A DNA stretch of 64,000 nucleotides from assembly GCA_002205965.3 (NCBI GenBank), contig NADL03000635.1:1-64000 (forward strand), given 5' to 3'. Under the pieces are notes generated by a model, which searched no databases, was not told where the DNA came from, and was given only the letters and a program-made list of their open reading frames with translations. This document shows, one piece after another, positions 8,169-18,067 of this stretch (within the stretch, counting starts at the first letter, position 1; every line of letters starts with the position of its first letter). This DNA is from Kappaphycus alvarezii (Eukaryota; Rhodophyta; Florideophyceae; Gigartinales; Solieriaceae). A program made the position numbers and the translations under genes.

Positions 8169-9949
8169 TGTAAAAGCCTTTTGATTCCTGCGTACCCAAT
8201 TTCGTGTTCAAGATCAACCTTTCTCATTTCTAGTCCATCGAGGAATTTGATCAGTCCGTGAATATTAGCTTCGTACTCGTTATCGTTCGGCAACTGCAAC
8301 TCGGCGACTCCGACGATGTCCTCCGAAGCTTTTTCATTTGGAATCAGTGCGTCCCTCAAGCGGGATAGGTAATCGGCAGGCTGATTATTGCGTCCGGGTC
8401 TATACACAATTTCAAACCGATATTCTGCGAAAATGTCGAGCCATCGGGCCAAGCGGTGATGTACATCCTTCTTTTGGAATGCTGTTTTAAGTGCCTGGTG
8501 ATCAGTTATCAAGACAAATTTCTCGAGTGATAAAAGGTATACGCGAAACTTTTTCAGCGCGAAGACGACAGCTAGCGCTTCTTTCTCGCAGACTGAGTAT
8601 CTCTTTTCCGCATCATTCAGAGTTCGGCTTGCGAATTGAACAGGGTGTAGTCTTCCGTTTTCATCTTTTTGGGACAAAACGGCACCCAAAGACCGTTCTG
8701 AGGCATCTGTCTCCACAACGAATGGTCTCTTGAAATCTGGGTACATGAGAACTGGGGGGACACATAGCTTATCTTTAAGCTCCTGAAATGCAGTTTCCAT
8801 TTCCTTGTTCCAGTAAAATTTTCCGTTCTTCGTAGTGCTGGCATGTAACGGTGCTGCAGTCTTGGCGAAATCTTTGATAAATCTTCTGTAATATGAGGCC
8901 AGTCCTAAGAAGCTTCGGACCTCCGTCTTTGAAGCGGGCCTTGGTGCCAACTTTATTTTTTTCGTTTTCTCTGGATCCACTCTAATTCCCTCTTGGTCGA
9001 CGATATGACCGAGTAATTGGATAGAAGTTTTCGCAAAGAAGCATTTGCTCAACTTAATTTTCAAGCTATACTCCGATATCCTCTCCACAACTGTCTTGAC
9101 GTGCGAGATGTGCTGATCCAATGTTTCTGAGAATATGACGACATCATCGATATAGACTCTTGCGAATGGAAGTCCTTTCAAAACCTCGTTCATCATTCTT
9201 TGGAATGTAGCTGGTGCATTCATGAGACCAAAAGGCATCACTTCGAACCTGAACGTACCGGCTTTGCTGGTAAAGGTTGTTTTTTCCTTACATTTTTCAT
9301 CCAATGGAATCTGCCAATAGCCAGTGTAAAGGTCAATTGAGGTGAAATATCTCCCGTCCTTCAGGTCCTCGAGGATCTCCTCCATGTTCGGAATCGGAAA
9401 TCGATCGGGTATCATTCTCTGGTTCAGTTGTCGGTAATCGACGCAAAAACGCAGCTTTCCATCCTTCTTTGGTGCGACCACAACTGGAAACGACCATGGG
9501 GATGAAACTGGTCGAATAATATCATTTTTCAGCATACTTGTAACATTTTCTGAGATAAATTGGTCATATTTTGGCGGTTGACGTCTAGGCTTGTGGTAAA
9601 TCGGTTGAGTGTCGGTAAGTTCGAACGAGTGAGTAACCGGTACACTTGCTTGTCTTAAATCTGAAACGCTCCATGCAATTACTTCGGAAGATGTTAACAT
9701 GTCGGATATTTTCAGTGAGGCGGGGGCGGGAAGGTGCTGCACTTTTCCTTGGATTTCTGCCATTTGGCGCCCTTTTTCTTCTTGATCCTCAACCTCAATA
9801 TTTTGAAGGACCTCTTCCGTCGTGCTCACATCTTCATATATGGAATTCGACGTATTCTTATTTTCTTTGCAAAGGTAATCTTCTTTCATGCTCCGAATTC
9901 TGTCCTTTGATTCGATATCATCGCAAAAAGAAACACATTCGGGTTTCAA
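8120..9949 (-). CDS. pol: Ty3 pol: reverse transcriptase-RNase H, copy B
   Basis: This 609-residue frame has the same domain order as copy A: acidic lead, RT with YIDDVVIF on the minus strand at about 9131-9160, thumb, and RNase H with TDASERSLGAVLSQ and ITDHQALKTAF. The expected start is the ATG at 10017, which overlaps the upstream TAA. A missing base at about 9961-9963 (AATCC against AATTCC in copy A) forces the ORF to begin at an internal ATG at 9949. At the 3' end a missing base near 8203 puts the last ~28 residues out of frame. Confidence 0.93.
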   Translation of the reverse strand: MKPECVSFCDDIESKDRIRSMKEDYLCKENKNTSNSIYEDVSTTEEVLQNIEVEDQEEKGRQMAEIQGKVQHLPAPASLKISDMLTSSEVIAWSVSDLRQASVPVTHSFELTDTQPIYHKPRRQPPKYDQFISENVTSMLKNDIIRPVSSPWSFPVVVAPKKDGKLRFCVDYRQLNQRMIPDRFPIPNMEEILEDLKDGRYFTSIDLYTGYWQIPLDEKCKEKTTFTSKAGTFRFEVMPFGLMNAPATFQRMMNEVLKGLPFARVYIDDVVIFSETLDQHISHVKTVVERISEYSLKIKLSKCFFAKTSIQLLGHIVDQEGIRVDPEKTKKIKLAPRPASKTEVRSFLGLASYYRRFIKDFAKTAAPLHASTTKNGKFYWNKEMETAFQELKDKLCVPPVLMYPDFKRPFVVETDASERSLGAVLSQKDENGRLHPVQFASRTLNDAEKRYSVCEKEALAVVFALKKFRVYLLSLEKFVLITDHQALKTAFQKKDVHHRLARWLDIFAEYRFEIVYRPGRNNQPADYLSRLRDALIPNEKASEDIVGVAELQLPNDNEYEANIHGLIKFLDGLEMRKVDLEHEIGYAGIKRLLHCGMGNSSGTLKPVPD

Positions 9950-10016
9950 ACTTATCCTAGAATCCAGTCGTCATCTGTTTCAAACCCGGAATCATAATCG
10001 TCCCATGCCATGTTCA

Positions 10017-10277
10017 TTACCCCCGAGGGTACCCTTTTCCACTTCCGAAAGTGTTAGTTGGTTCCGAATCTTCGCTGTCATAGCTAGAAGTGAAATCTTC
10101 ACTGTCCGTTTCTTTTAAATCTTCAGGATGCGTGCTTTTGTCGAAATCCAGGGGCATCTTCACGGTTCTGCCGTCAATATTAACTGAAACCATTTGGTTG
10201 CCCAAGTCAATGCATGTCCTAGTCTTTCCATGTGGGGCAGCCAATGATTGCATCGAAAGGGAGATCCGGCATGACAA
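10017..10277 (-). pseudogene. Protease end and acidic linker, copy B
   Basis: This short frame encodes the end of the protease region (TCIDLGNQMVSVNIDGRTVKM) and an Asp/Glu/Ser-rich linker (SEDFTSSYDSEDSEP). It follows the gag-protease ORF after two one-base differences from copy 3 near 10227-10240. It stops at a TAA that overlaps the pol ATG (TAATG at 10015-10019). In copy 3 the corresponding sequence is read straight through into RT with no stop. Confidence 0.75.
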
Positions 10278-12207
10278 GAAAGTCTACATCAACTTTAGAG
10301 TCCCCAAAGAACACGGAAACCTTGTCAACAGTGCCCATGCATTTTGAGACGGTTCCATCCGCTACAGTTATTTTTCGAGTCGTTGGAGTAATTTCGAGAC
10401 CTAGATCTGTCACCAAAGTTTCTGAAATGAGGTTTGGAACAGCACCCGAATCGAAGAGAGCTTGGGTTTTCATACCCAATACTTTGACTGGTACCAGCTT
10501 AAGACGTCTTGGTGCTGTCGAGGCCGATTGAAGAAACAGTTTCTTACCCTTAGCGGACTTATTAGACCTGATAATTTTTTTGAGTTCTTTTCTCGCATCC
10601 TCTGCGTCGCCCCTCAAAAGTTGACCAAACGTTATCCCAGTTGGGGCCGATGCAAGCTCAGCCACCAAATTGTACCTCTTCACATACTCTAGTACGTCCT
10701 TAGAGATACTCTTAACTTTCTTACTCTTTTTCGTCTTCTTGGCCGGAGTGACTCCCACTCCTGGAACAACTTGATCAGACCTCTTGGTTCGAGGAGGTAC
10801 AGGTGCTGGGATATGCTCCAGCATTCCATACTCTAGCCTAGGTTTCTTCGATAAAATGTTCCCTTCCCCATCCCTTTTTGTCACATTGACTTGACTAATC
10901 TCTTCAGCGATGGATACGTTACCGGCATCCGTCAACCTTTGATCCCTTCTATTTTGTAAGATTTTCACCTCTGGTCCTGACTCACTCCTTGCTTCCGATA
11001 AATTTGCTCTTCTGTTGTCTTTAGACCAGCAGTTACTTTCATGATGCCCATATCGACCGCACTTTGCACAACGAGTGTTTCTATGTGGATTATCAGGACA
11101 CCTGTTTGCAAAGTGTCCAGGCTTGTGACAGTAAGAACAGACTTCTGCGGCCTTAGGGGCCCCAGACTGGTTCTTCTTAATGGTAAGAGTAAGGCTTTCC
11201 AACTGCGAGGTTATCATGTCAAGTCGATTATCGAATCGGGTTTCCAACCTTTCTTCCAAGTTTTTGACATCGCTCCTGACAGATTCTAATGCCGCTGCAC
11301 TAGTAGCCGGCCTTTGATAATTCTTTTCAGGATGTACGATAGACATCGATGTGCGGGTTTCCCTCGGTACCTCACTCAGTGACTGAAACGTCTCCGAATT
11401 TTTGACAAATTCTACTATGGTACCCTTCAGTTCATCAAAAGTGTGAGGGCCCTTGATGAGGAGGAAATCGGAGAGCCGCTTATCCCCCATAGCCGCCTTA
11501 CGCAGCATTCCGTACTTGGCTTGGGCGTTGAACCCAGCCTTTTCATAAAGATCACACAAGTACACCAATGAGCTTAACAAATCGTCGAAGTTGAGCCGGG
11601 CCTCTATGGCGGTACGAATCATCTCATCTGGTTCTACCTCCTTAGCATACTCTTTCACAAGCCACTCACATACCTCACCGAAGTTACGCCCATTCCCGTT
11701 AAGAGACCACCCGTCGATAAACTTGGACTTATATTTGTGCTTTGCGTCACCATGAAGATAGGCGAAGATACTTGCGGCCTTCTCTTCATCGCCCTTCTCT
11801 CGCATCACAACGTTGACATATGTGTAAAGAAACTCCTCAACGTCTTCAGTCTTGCCCCTGTGAACGTTATACGAGCAGCGTTGAGATCCATGATTACAGA
11901 AAAGAAATCCCCCGAAGTGTTCCTTACTACTGCTCAACTCGAATACCTCGGGTGCAACCCCCTCCACAAGAGTACCAAATGATAGGGGTAAATCGGCGGG
12001 GGAGAGATCCTCAGAACCAATTACCCTGAGAAGGAGGTGTTGCGAGCGACAAAAGTGCTGCCGTGGTATTGTTGAACGAACAAAAGGGAGTGTATATAGA
12101 AGAGAGTTGAGGAAGCTACAAGCAAGTATAAAAGGGGCAGGGTCTACCACCGACGCTCTGCGACTAGCGTAAGAAAAAGTTTTCTTGGGTCTGAAGTTGA
12201 CTCTCAA
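10219..12207 (-). CDS. gag: Ty3 gag-protease, copy B
   Basis: This 662-residue open frame starts inside the LTR. The probable Gag start by comparison with copy 3 is the ATG at 11891, after which copies A and B share a one-base loss. It contains the helical Gag region, two CCHC knuckles (CSYCHKPGHFANRC, CAKCGRYGHHESNC) that bind element RNA, a Lys-rich segment and the aspartic protease with LFDSGAVPNLIS and a downstream DAIIGCP flap-side region. It ends early at GCPTWKD after a frame change near 10230. Gag and protease lie in one frame, as in many Ty3 elements with a single Gag-Pol ORF. Confidence 0.9.
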   Translation of the reverse strand: MRVNFRPKKTFSYASRRASVVDPAPFILACSFLNSLLYTLPFVRSTIPRQHFCRSQHLLLRVIGSEDLSPADLPLSFGTLVEGVAPEVFELSSSKEHFGGFLFCNHGSQRCSYNVHRGKTEDVEEFLYTYVNVVMREKGDEEKAASIFAYLHGDAKHKYKSKFIDGWSLNGNGRNFGEVCEWLVKEYAKEVEPDEMIRTAIEARLNFDDLLSSLVYLCDLYEKAGFNAQAKYGMLRKAAMGDKRLSDFLLIKGPHTFDELKGTIVEFVKNSETFQSLSEVPRETRTSMSIVHPEKNYQRPATSAAALESVRSDVKNLEERLETRFDNRLDMITSQLESLTLTIKKNQSGAPKAAEVCSYCHKPGHFANRCPDNPHRNTRCAKCGRYGHHESNCWSKDNRRANLSEARSESGPEVKILQNRRDQRLTDAGNVSIAEEISQVNVTKRDGEGNILSKKPRLEYGMLEHIPAPVPPRTKRSDQVVPGVGVTPAKKTKKSKKVKSISKDVLEYVKRYNLVAELASAPTGITFGQLLRGDAEDARKELKKIIRSNKSAKGKKLFLQSASTAPRRLKLVPVKVLGMKTQALFDSGAVPNLISETLVTDLGLEITPTTRKITVADGTVSKCMGTVDKVSVFFGDSKVDVDFLVMPDLPFDAIIGCPTWKD
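11960..11977 (-). other. Primer binding site, copy B
   Basis: On the minus strand TGGTACTCTTGTGGAGGG begins two bases after the LTR end. It is identical to the sites in copies A and 3. Confidence 0.65.
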
Positions 12208-12252
12208 CTTCCTACTACTCGGGACTTGGCTTGAAGTTGTCTGCCAACTTGC
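12193..12252 (-). promoter_or_regulatory. Two conserved hairpins downstream of the LTR TATA box
   Basis: GAAGTTGACTCTCAACTTC (12193-12211) is a perfect 8-bp stem with a 3-base loop. AAGTTGTCTGCCAACTT (12234-12250) is a 6-bp stem. Both lie just downstream of the TATA box and so in the expected 5' leader of the transcript. One or both recur in every LTR of families I and II in this window. Confidence 0.7.
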
Positions 12253-12283
12253 TTCCCTCCACTAAAGGAAGCAGTTTACTCGG

Positions 12284-12291
12284 CTTATATA
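12284..12291 (-). promoter_or_regulatory. LTR TATA box, copy B
   Basis: TATATAAG on the minus strand lies within the conserved block AAAGTCTATATAAGC. The same block is found in LTRs of both families and is the likely element promoter. Confidence 0.7.
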
Positions 12292-12697
12292 GACTTTTGG
12301 CTACCCCAAAAGTCTCAACAAACATACTAATAACCATAAAATGTATTCACGGTAATCGTGTGAACCAGAGAGACTATTAGAAGATATTTCCTCAAGGTAA
12401 ATATCTAGGTGCCATACCCATGCCAGCCATCCATCGGCCAGGGGTGGGAATTGATGTGGCCATTATATAGACCTTTCAGAGCTACTTGTCGTATCACCCA
12501 CAACCTGGAACTGTACTGACATCTACTATGACAGCGTGTCCTAAAATGAAAAAAATCAGCCGACGAATTTGCCACACTCACCCAAATTAAAAATATCTTG
12601 CAAATTCAAAAACTGTAAAAATATCTTCCCAATTCCGATACTGTATACAATCATGGTCCTCATCTAGATTTTTTCGTGCGCGAATTTGCGCACATCA

Positions 12698-13597
12698 CGA
12701 GGCAAACAAATTCCTCATAACTCACTTCCAGTCCCTCGACCCGTTCCTCGAAGCCGTCATAGACAGTGAGAATAAGCAGGTGGCTTTTCAGCTTTAGCGT
12801 AATTGCTTCGGGGTCTGAAAGAAAAGATACCTCCTCCGTGTGGTGCCACCCTTTTGCACGGCAAAGGACGCCGCTATTTTTGGCGCCATGATGGGAAGAA
12901 GTCCTTGGACACTCGCCGGAGGACTACTAGACTCGGCCACCTTCCGAGAACTCCAACTACCGGTGAAACCTCTGGATCCCAAGAGACCTACCCTCGGCTT
13001 AGGGCTCACATCGGCGAAAAGCACCGTCGGGCCGCTTTCCTTGCCTTCAGTGCGGCTGCCAACAGACTGCCCACCGGATTCTTGCCGGCACCTATCACGG
13101 ATCTCGCGACGTACAATGATGCTGTTGGTGCCCACCGAATATGGTCGATCTCCTGCCTGCCTTCACGACTCCTCCCCTTTAGTTTATCTTGCTCAAACAA
13201 CACCCCACCGCAAAAGAAACTAACAGAAGCAGTCCATGCCGCAGTGCAAGAAGAGATTCCCTCGGCGACCAACGGAGGCAAGCATTCCGGGCTTCTATAG
13301 GCCTTCCGTCGCATCTACTGTGCTCCGTGTCCCTGCTCAAGACTAGTATTAACTCCCGTGAATTCTCAGTGTGACTGCAGTACTACCTTCAAGCCCAGAT
13401 TTTCGCCCGGATACTCCGTGACCGAGACAAAAATGTCCTGAGGTCCTAGAATGCTGCAGGGACCATACCATGCACTGCTTGCATGGCGGGTACCGAACCC
13501 GACGACGCTATCGTCAAAACTTCCTCCTCGCCCAAGACCTGCAGAAAGCAACCCAACATCCTACGATCGAGCATCGACAGGTCTTTACCGCACAAGT
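12698..13597 (+). pseudogene. Non-LTR retrotransposon, RT C-terminus to endonuclease (copy 1, left part)
   Basis: The plus strand carries broken frames of a LINE 3' region. The block from 12699 reads FQSLDPFLEAVIDSENKQVA, then two stops, RNCFGV and KKRYLLRVVPPFC, which resembles the region after the RT of non-LTR elements. It is followed by GLGLTSAKS, AAFLAFSAA, LTEAVHAAVQEE and a Cys/His region (MHCLHGG, then AQDLQKA). The frame shifts several times. The left end is cut by the LTR of Ty3 copy B at 12697. The right end is cut at the CAAGT target duplication (13593-13597) of a solo LTR and resumes at 15088. Confidence 0.75.
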
Positions 13598-15087
13598 TGA
13601 TAGGGTGAAAATGGTGGTAATGGGTCGACGGAAAAGGGAACCACTAAGTACCCCGAGGTCGGAGTCGTTGCGAGCGACTAAAGTTTTATGGTAGTCGTTA
13701 TTGGGCAGTAGAGAGGAGTAAGCGTGAAAGCTGAGTGACTGCTCTAGTAACGAACTCTAGAGGGATATGCTCTACCATCTATGCTCTGCGACTGGCGTCA
13801 AAAAAGTTTTTTGGGTCTGAACTTGACTCTTAACATCCTAACTACTTGGGACTGGACCAGAAGTTATCTGCCAACTTGCTTTCCGTCTCATGGAGGAAGC
13901 TATGTACTTAGCTTACATATACTTTCTTCCAAACTAAGACTTCGAAAATACTATTAGAAGCACCAGAAAAGCAGGACAGGACTTCATAAGGACGTTAAGA
14001 GTTTAAGAAACCTGAGAGAAACTAGATGCATCTACTCCTCAAAAACTTCATCCTCTAGATCAGAACTTAGCACTTTCCTTTAGACTTTGAAAGTGCTTAT
14101 GTACTCTCCATATATACCTGCGGATAGCCCACAACAGTCCGGTACTTCCTGTCAATAATACACCCCATCTGAATGCCCCCAAATCGGTCCATGTCTGCGA
14201 CAACCTGGTCCAACCAGTTCATTCCTTCTCCTCCCATGTGACCCGGCTAGAGGCCTCCTTCTTCCTCTGCGGACTCCTCATCTTCTTCTCATTCGCTCCT
14301 GACCTCCTCTTCCTCCTCCATCTCTCCGGAATTGTCCTTATGGTTACCTTGTTCCATTACGTAGACAATTCCGGGGGCCACCCACGCCTCGAAAAACTCC
14401 TCTGCCTTATCATCATCCCCATTAGAGTTTACCCTACCTATTTCTGTGCTTCAATCTCCACTAGGTGACCCGCACCGAGCTCTGTAAAGGGTTTCCTAGT
14501 TTGGCGACGGAGGTAGCCCTCGACGTCGGTTGGGCCAGAAGGGAATAATGGAGAAACTGTGATGGGGCGAGGTTGACGGGTTTTGGCAATGGGTCAAAAA
14601 GGAGGGAGTCGATTCATGATGCCTGCCAAGGGCAGGGTTCGAATTGTCGAGTTTTTGACGTCGTAGCGAAGGAAATAAAATTAATGCGGCACGAAACGTG
14701 TTTAAATAGCGCTGAAAGGTTCAGATTGACACGTACACTGAATAAAAAGGTAAGCGAAGATTGGTCCTGTACTTGGATTTAGTGAAAAATGCCTTAAAAA
14801 GGTTGTTATGGCAGAAAGCATGTATAGAAATATTACGAAAATAGATTTTCGGGGAGACGAGGTTCAAATAAACGGAGAAGACTAGAAGAAATATTATCAA
14901 CGGGGAAGGTAATCGCTCATCAAAAGAGAAGCGAGAAGAAGGTAAAAGTAAAAAGAAATGGAAAACACTTGACGCAAAAGAAAAAGAAAGTAAAAGTATT
15001 AACAAAAAGAAACGAAATGGGAAGAGAAACTTAAAGGGGAGTGACTTTCTGCGCGTAAGGATAATACAATCATTTTCTCTCTTAACA
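13598..15087 (-). repeat. Family II solo LTR 1 (1490 bp, TSD CAAGT)
   Basis: The LTR is bounded by a perfect 5-bp duplication, CAAGT at 13593-13597 and 15088-15092. On the minus strand it begins TGTTAAGAG and ends CCTATCA. The left third (about 13660-13930) matches the family I LTR around the GCGAGCGAC block, the hairpins and the TATA region. The middle (14.17-14.56 kb) holds the acidic reading frame, and the right third is purine-rich on the plus strand. Removing it and one duplication rejoins the LINE endonuclease at the expected codon (VYRT-SPDVQAM against VYCT-KPDIRAM of the copy at 38 kb). That confirms the boundaries. Confidence 0.93.
14170..14560 (-). pseudogene. LTR-borne acidic protein, remnant in solo LTR 1
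   Basis: The minus strand encodes GPTDVEGYLRRQTRK near 14490-14545, then FEAWVAPGIVYVMEQ and a Glu-rich stretch (EMEEEEEVRSE), then a D-QVVADMDRFGGI segment. The same order is seen in solo LTR 46040-47519 (GPTDAEDYLRRLTKK, FEAWVAPDLV, acidic run, DQVVPTLEPDGGI). Frameshifts and stops break it here. Function unknown. Confidence 0.65.
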
Positions 15088-15580
15088 CAAGTCCAGACGT
15101 TCAGGCAATGGAGATAAATAGAGGAGCAGACTTCTTTGATGTCACAATCATCAAACCTCTGCGTTTTTAATAGGAGAGCGCGTACTTTTAGTCTAAACAC
15201 CTCCCTTGCAGCATTTTACGCCAATGACCGAAGCTAAAACCATTGCTCGCGACTTCTGCTCGAGAAATGCTTGTGCCTATTCCCATATCAACCCCCGGTA
15301 ACCATACGCTTTTACAATGCTAACTGATATCACGCGGAACGTTACAGTTAGAGCGATGGAGACTTATGGGAGGTTTCGAGTGATGCTAGCTCAAAGGAAT
15401 GCTACCGCGGCCGGTATCTCTAGCGCAGCGTGCCTGCTCGCTGACATTGGCTCTTCCCTTTAGAAAAAATGCTATTCAGTGTTATCCAGTGACTAACTTT
15501 CCCGCTCAACGCACCTCCAGCGGCGTGGATACAACAGACCAAATCTTCAATACATTACAATAACCCCCAATTACCCCAAA
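15088..15580 (+). pseudogene. Non-LTR retrotransposon endonuclease C-terminus and 3' tail (copy 1, right part)
   Basis: This continues the LINE of 12698-13597 across the solo LTR. It encodes TSPDVQAMEI and GADFFDVTIIKPL, equivalent to the KPD...D motif of restriction-enzyme-like endonucleases, with SPD replacing KPD. The end is DITRNVTVRAMETYGRFRVM and TAAGISSAACLLADIG, stopping near 15463. The 3' tail at 15523-15570 carries the ACAGACCAAATCTTCAATAC motif that recurs behind other copies. There is no poly(A). Confidence 0.8.
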
Positions 15581-15599
15581 AATAACAACTGGGCTTGTA

Positions 15600-16628
15600 T
15601 AAAATACTAGGGCTGAGCATTTTTTTACAGATTATGCAGTTTATTTATGTTCTATTTGCAAACTGAAAGGATAGGTATTTTGCCCTTCATACGATTTCAG
15701 TTCATATTTCTAAGTTCTCAACTCTACTCATTTATTTTAACTGAGCTAGACATACTACCGATACTTGTTTAAAAGAAGGTTGCCTAGAAAATCCGCCAGG
15801 GATCGTAGCGAGTAGAGAAGTAGTTGTGCTTGGGGTTGAATTGCGGCACTTACCACTTGCAAATAAAAGGCCTCACCGCATTGACTATTGAAGAAAAAAT
15901 CATGAAACAATTTAAATCAACTTATTCAACCATTCTATTCTACCAAAACATTCTAACCTTTTTTTCTGGCTCACCGCTAACACGGCCAGTCTGCTTTATT
16001 ATCTCTTGAGTTTCGCGAAGGTCTAATTCTCCACTCGCTTGTGCGGGACGGCCTATCGCAAAATTTCACGTACAGCACAGTGCTGCAAATTAAATTCACG
16101 GACTTTCAAGCCATTATATAATCCAAATTTGAACCACTACACACTTCTCCCTAGTGACATGGGCTCTATGTCCGACTCTTAGTTTATTGGCTAAACTCTA
16201 CTCGCATCAATCAGTAATGGAAAATCTTGACTCAATTCTGAAAATTATTTTACATTGTAAATACGTTCCCTCAAGTTTTCCCCTCGCACTTTTCTCTAGT
16301 ACATTCTCCCACAGTTCTCTATTTCATATTTTGGGTTCTCCTCTCGTGAGATACATTGCAACCTGCCACTATTTTGACACCCAATTTCGCCTCACTATTC
16401 CTTATCTAGGTTATTGACCCGATTACTGACAGTCTTTTGCGCCCTTTCCGTTGCAGATCGATAACTTGCGAATATGTCGTGAGATTTGACGCCAAACGCA
16501 ACTTTTTCTTGACGACCACTTGCTCACTATTGGCATACAGCGAGAAGAAAATTATATCATTGAAATGATGAGTCTGAAGTGCATGCAGGCGTACAGCACA
16601 GGAAGCACCGAAGATTGGCATATAGTAC
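15600..16628. other. No recognisable gene
   Basis: This AT-rich stretch has only short ORFs on both strands with no recognisable motif. It may be decayed repeat DNA. Confidence 0.5.
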
Positions 16629-18067
16629 TGTTATAGGTCCAATCGATTAGTCAGATACACTATCTTGAGGATCCAGGGCAGTTCAAATTGCCACTAGAAG
16701 TACGTGGTGCAGTGTGGCTCAAAACAATGGGGCGTGTTCTGATATAAAGCAGTCTGGTGAGGTAAACCTGGTGTCAACGAAAAAAGGAATCACCAAATCC
16801 CCGAAAGAACAGTATTCACAAGCGCAAAAAAGGTATAATAAGCGTTTCGGACAAAAATGGGGGCAAAATTGCAAACCGGGTTACTGTTCTGGTAAGTAGT
16901 TATAAACAAGCAGAATATACTGCCTTAATTTGACTCTAATAAGCTGATAAAAGGATTTGGTTCCAATTTAGCTCCAAGTTTGCCTTCCATCTCTTGGAAG
17001 AAGCAGTGTTTAGCTTGCATGGCATTTTTCCAAAATAAATATCTCTATAAAACTAGTAAAAACATTAAAAAAACGCACGAGAAGACGTTAAGAGGACAAA
17101 GATGGTTCGAAAAAATATTACTCGATAGAAACCAAAAATATATACTCCTCAAAACTTTCATCCTATAGATAAGATCCTAACATTTCCCCAAGCCATCATA
17201 AGTACCTTTTTAATTCTTACGAATATCCGTGAACGGTTGGTGATTTCCTAATACTGTATGTAACATGTACAAAAAGTAAGGCTCACCTATTATCACTCCA
17301 ATCGTATCAATGGCGGTACCTAGCTGCTCCATCCAGTTTATTTCTTCCGTTCCAGTGTATCGCGGCTCGACTTCCCATTCCTCATCCCCGTACTCCTCTT
17401 TTTTCTCAGACTCTTCATTGAAATTTTTTTTGTTATTCTATTTCCAAGACTAGTTAAGATGTGACAAACTCCTTACAGCTTTCCCTAACTTTAATATAAT
17501 TCTCTTCAAGTATTCTCTCCTACCTCTCTTCTATAGACGCATAGCAAATATATCTGGCATGTGTTTTCTCTTTGGCGACTGAATGGGTCCTCTACGTCTA
17601 TTTGGACAGCGTTTAATAGCTCGAAGGCGGTGATAAGAAGAGTATGGCGATATTTAGAAATGTAGTCGGAAGAGCTAAGTCAGTACATGTAGTTTTAATG
17701 AGGGTTTAAATTGTAAATTGGTTGTTAAAGGGAAGCAGGTAACTTCTTGCCAGCATCTCATGAATGCAAATGGACAGAAATACTGAATCAAGAATATTTA
17801 GAAGTTAGTTTTGCGTTGGAAACTGCTGAAACGCCTTATAGGGATACTTTTCGGCTAAAATCATGAGTAGGGATCTCTATTATAAATCAAAACAATTTAG
17901 CCCGGAGAAGATCAAGAAAATCGAGAAGTTGGAACGAATTATCGGCAAAAAAGAAGGTACAGTAATTTACATGAAAGAGAAAAGGAGAAAAATAAAACAT
18001 TGTGGAGAAACGTGAAATGCACCCCGGAAATTCAATGGGAATGGAGGGGGTTCTATTTAGTGTAACA
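16629..18067 (-). repeat. Family II solo LTR 2 (about 1.44 kb, degraded)
   Basis: The minus strand matches the family II LTR. The hairpin and TATA-proximal region is degraded (about 16925-17040). The block around CTCCTCAAAACTTTCATCC at 17152 is shared with solo LTR 1 at about 14036. Next come an acidic-ORF end (GATCCAGTTTATTTCTTCC-type sequence at about 17330-17420 on the plus strand) and the purine-rich 5' part to a TAACA end at 18067. No matching target duplication is found, so both ends are approximate. No usable reading frame remains. Confidence 0.6.

Larger units (their letters stand above)
5183..12697 (-). mobile_element. Ty3-type LTR retrotransposon, copy B (full span)
   Basis: This 7.5 kb minus-strand element has its 5' LTR at 11980-12697, primer site, gag-protease, acidic linker, RT-RNase H, integrase, C-terminal accessory ORF, polypurine-type sequence and 3' LTR at 5183-5899. 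All expected parts are present and well conserved, but at least six single-base frame changes separate the ORFs. The flank to the right is CGAGG followed by LINE sequence, so the array appears to sit in a LINE. The matching left target duplication would lie outside the window. Confidence 0.95.
11980..12697 (-). repeat. Family I LTR, 5' LTR of copy B (718 bp)
   Basis: The ends are TGATGTGCGC and CCTATCA on the minus strand. Compared with the shared LTR at 5183-5899 it shows a handful of single-base changes and indels, which suggests the array is young. The outer flank is CGAGG and then a LINE reading frame. Confidence 0.95.

Noticed and set aside
12840-13223. 127-residue ORF in the LINE region
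   Set aside because: Its start matches the LINE frame, but after about 13000 the LINE motifs continue in the other overlapping frame (12803-13300). It is a frameshifted LINE, not a separate gene.
14630-14660. GGGTTCGAAT, like a tRNA T-arm box
   Set aside because: No cloverleaf stems or A-box partner at the right distance; the sequence lies inside a family II LTR.
14721-15200. 159-residue minus-strand ORF rich in Phe, Leu and Ser
   Set aside because: It reads the pyrimidine-rich 5' part of solo LTR 1 and crosses the target duplication into the LINE, so it cannot be one gene.
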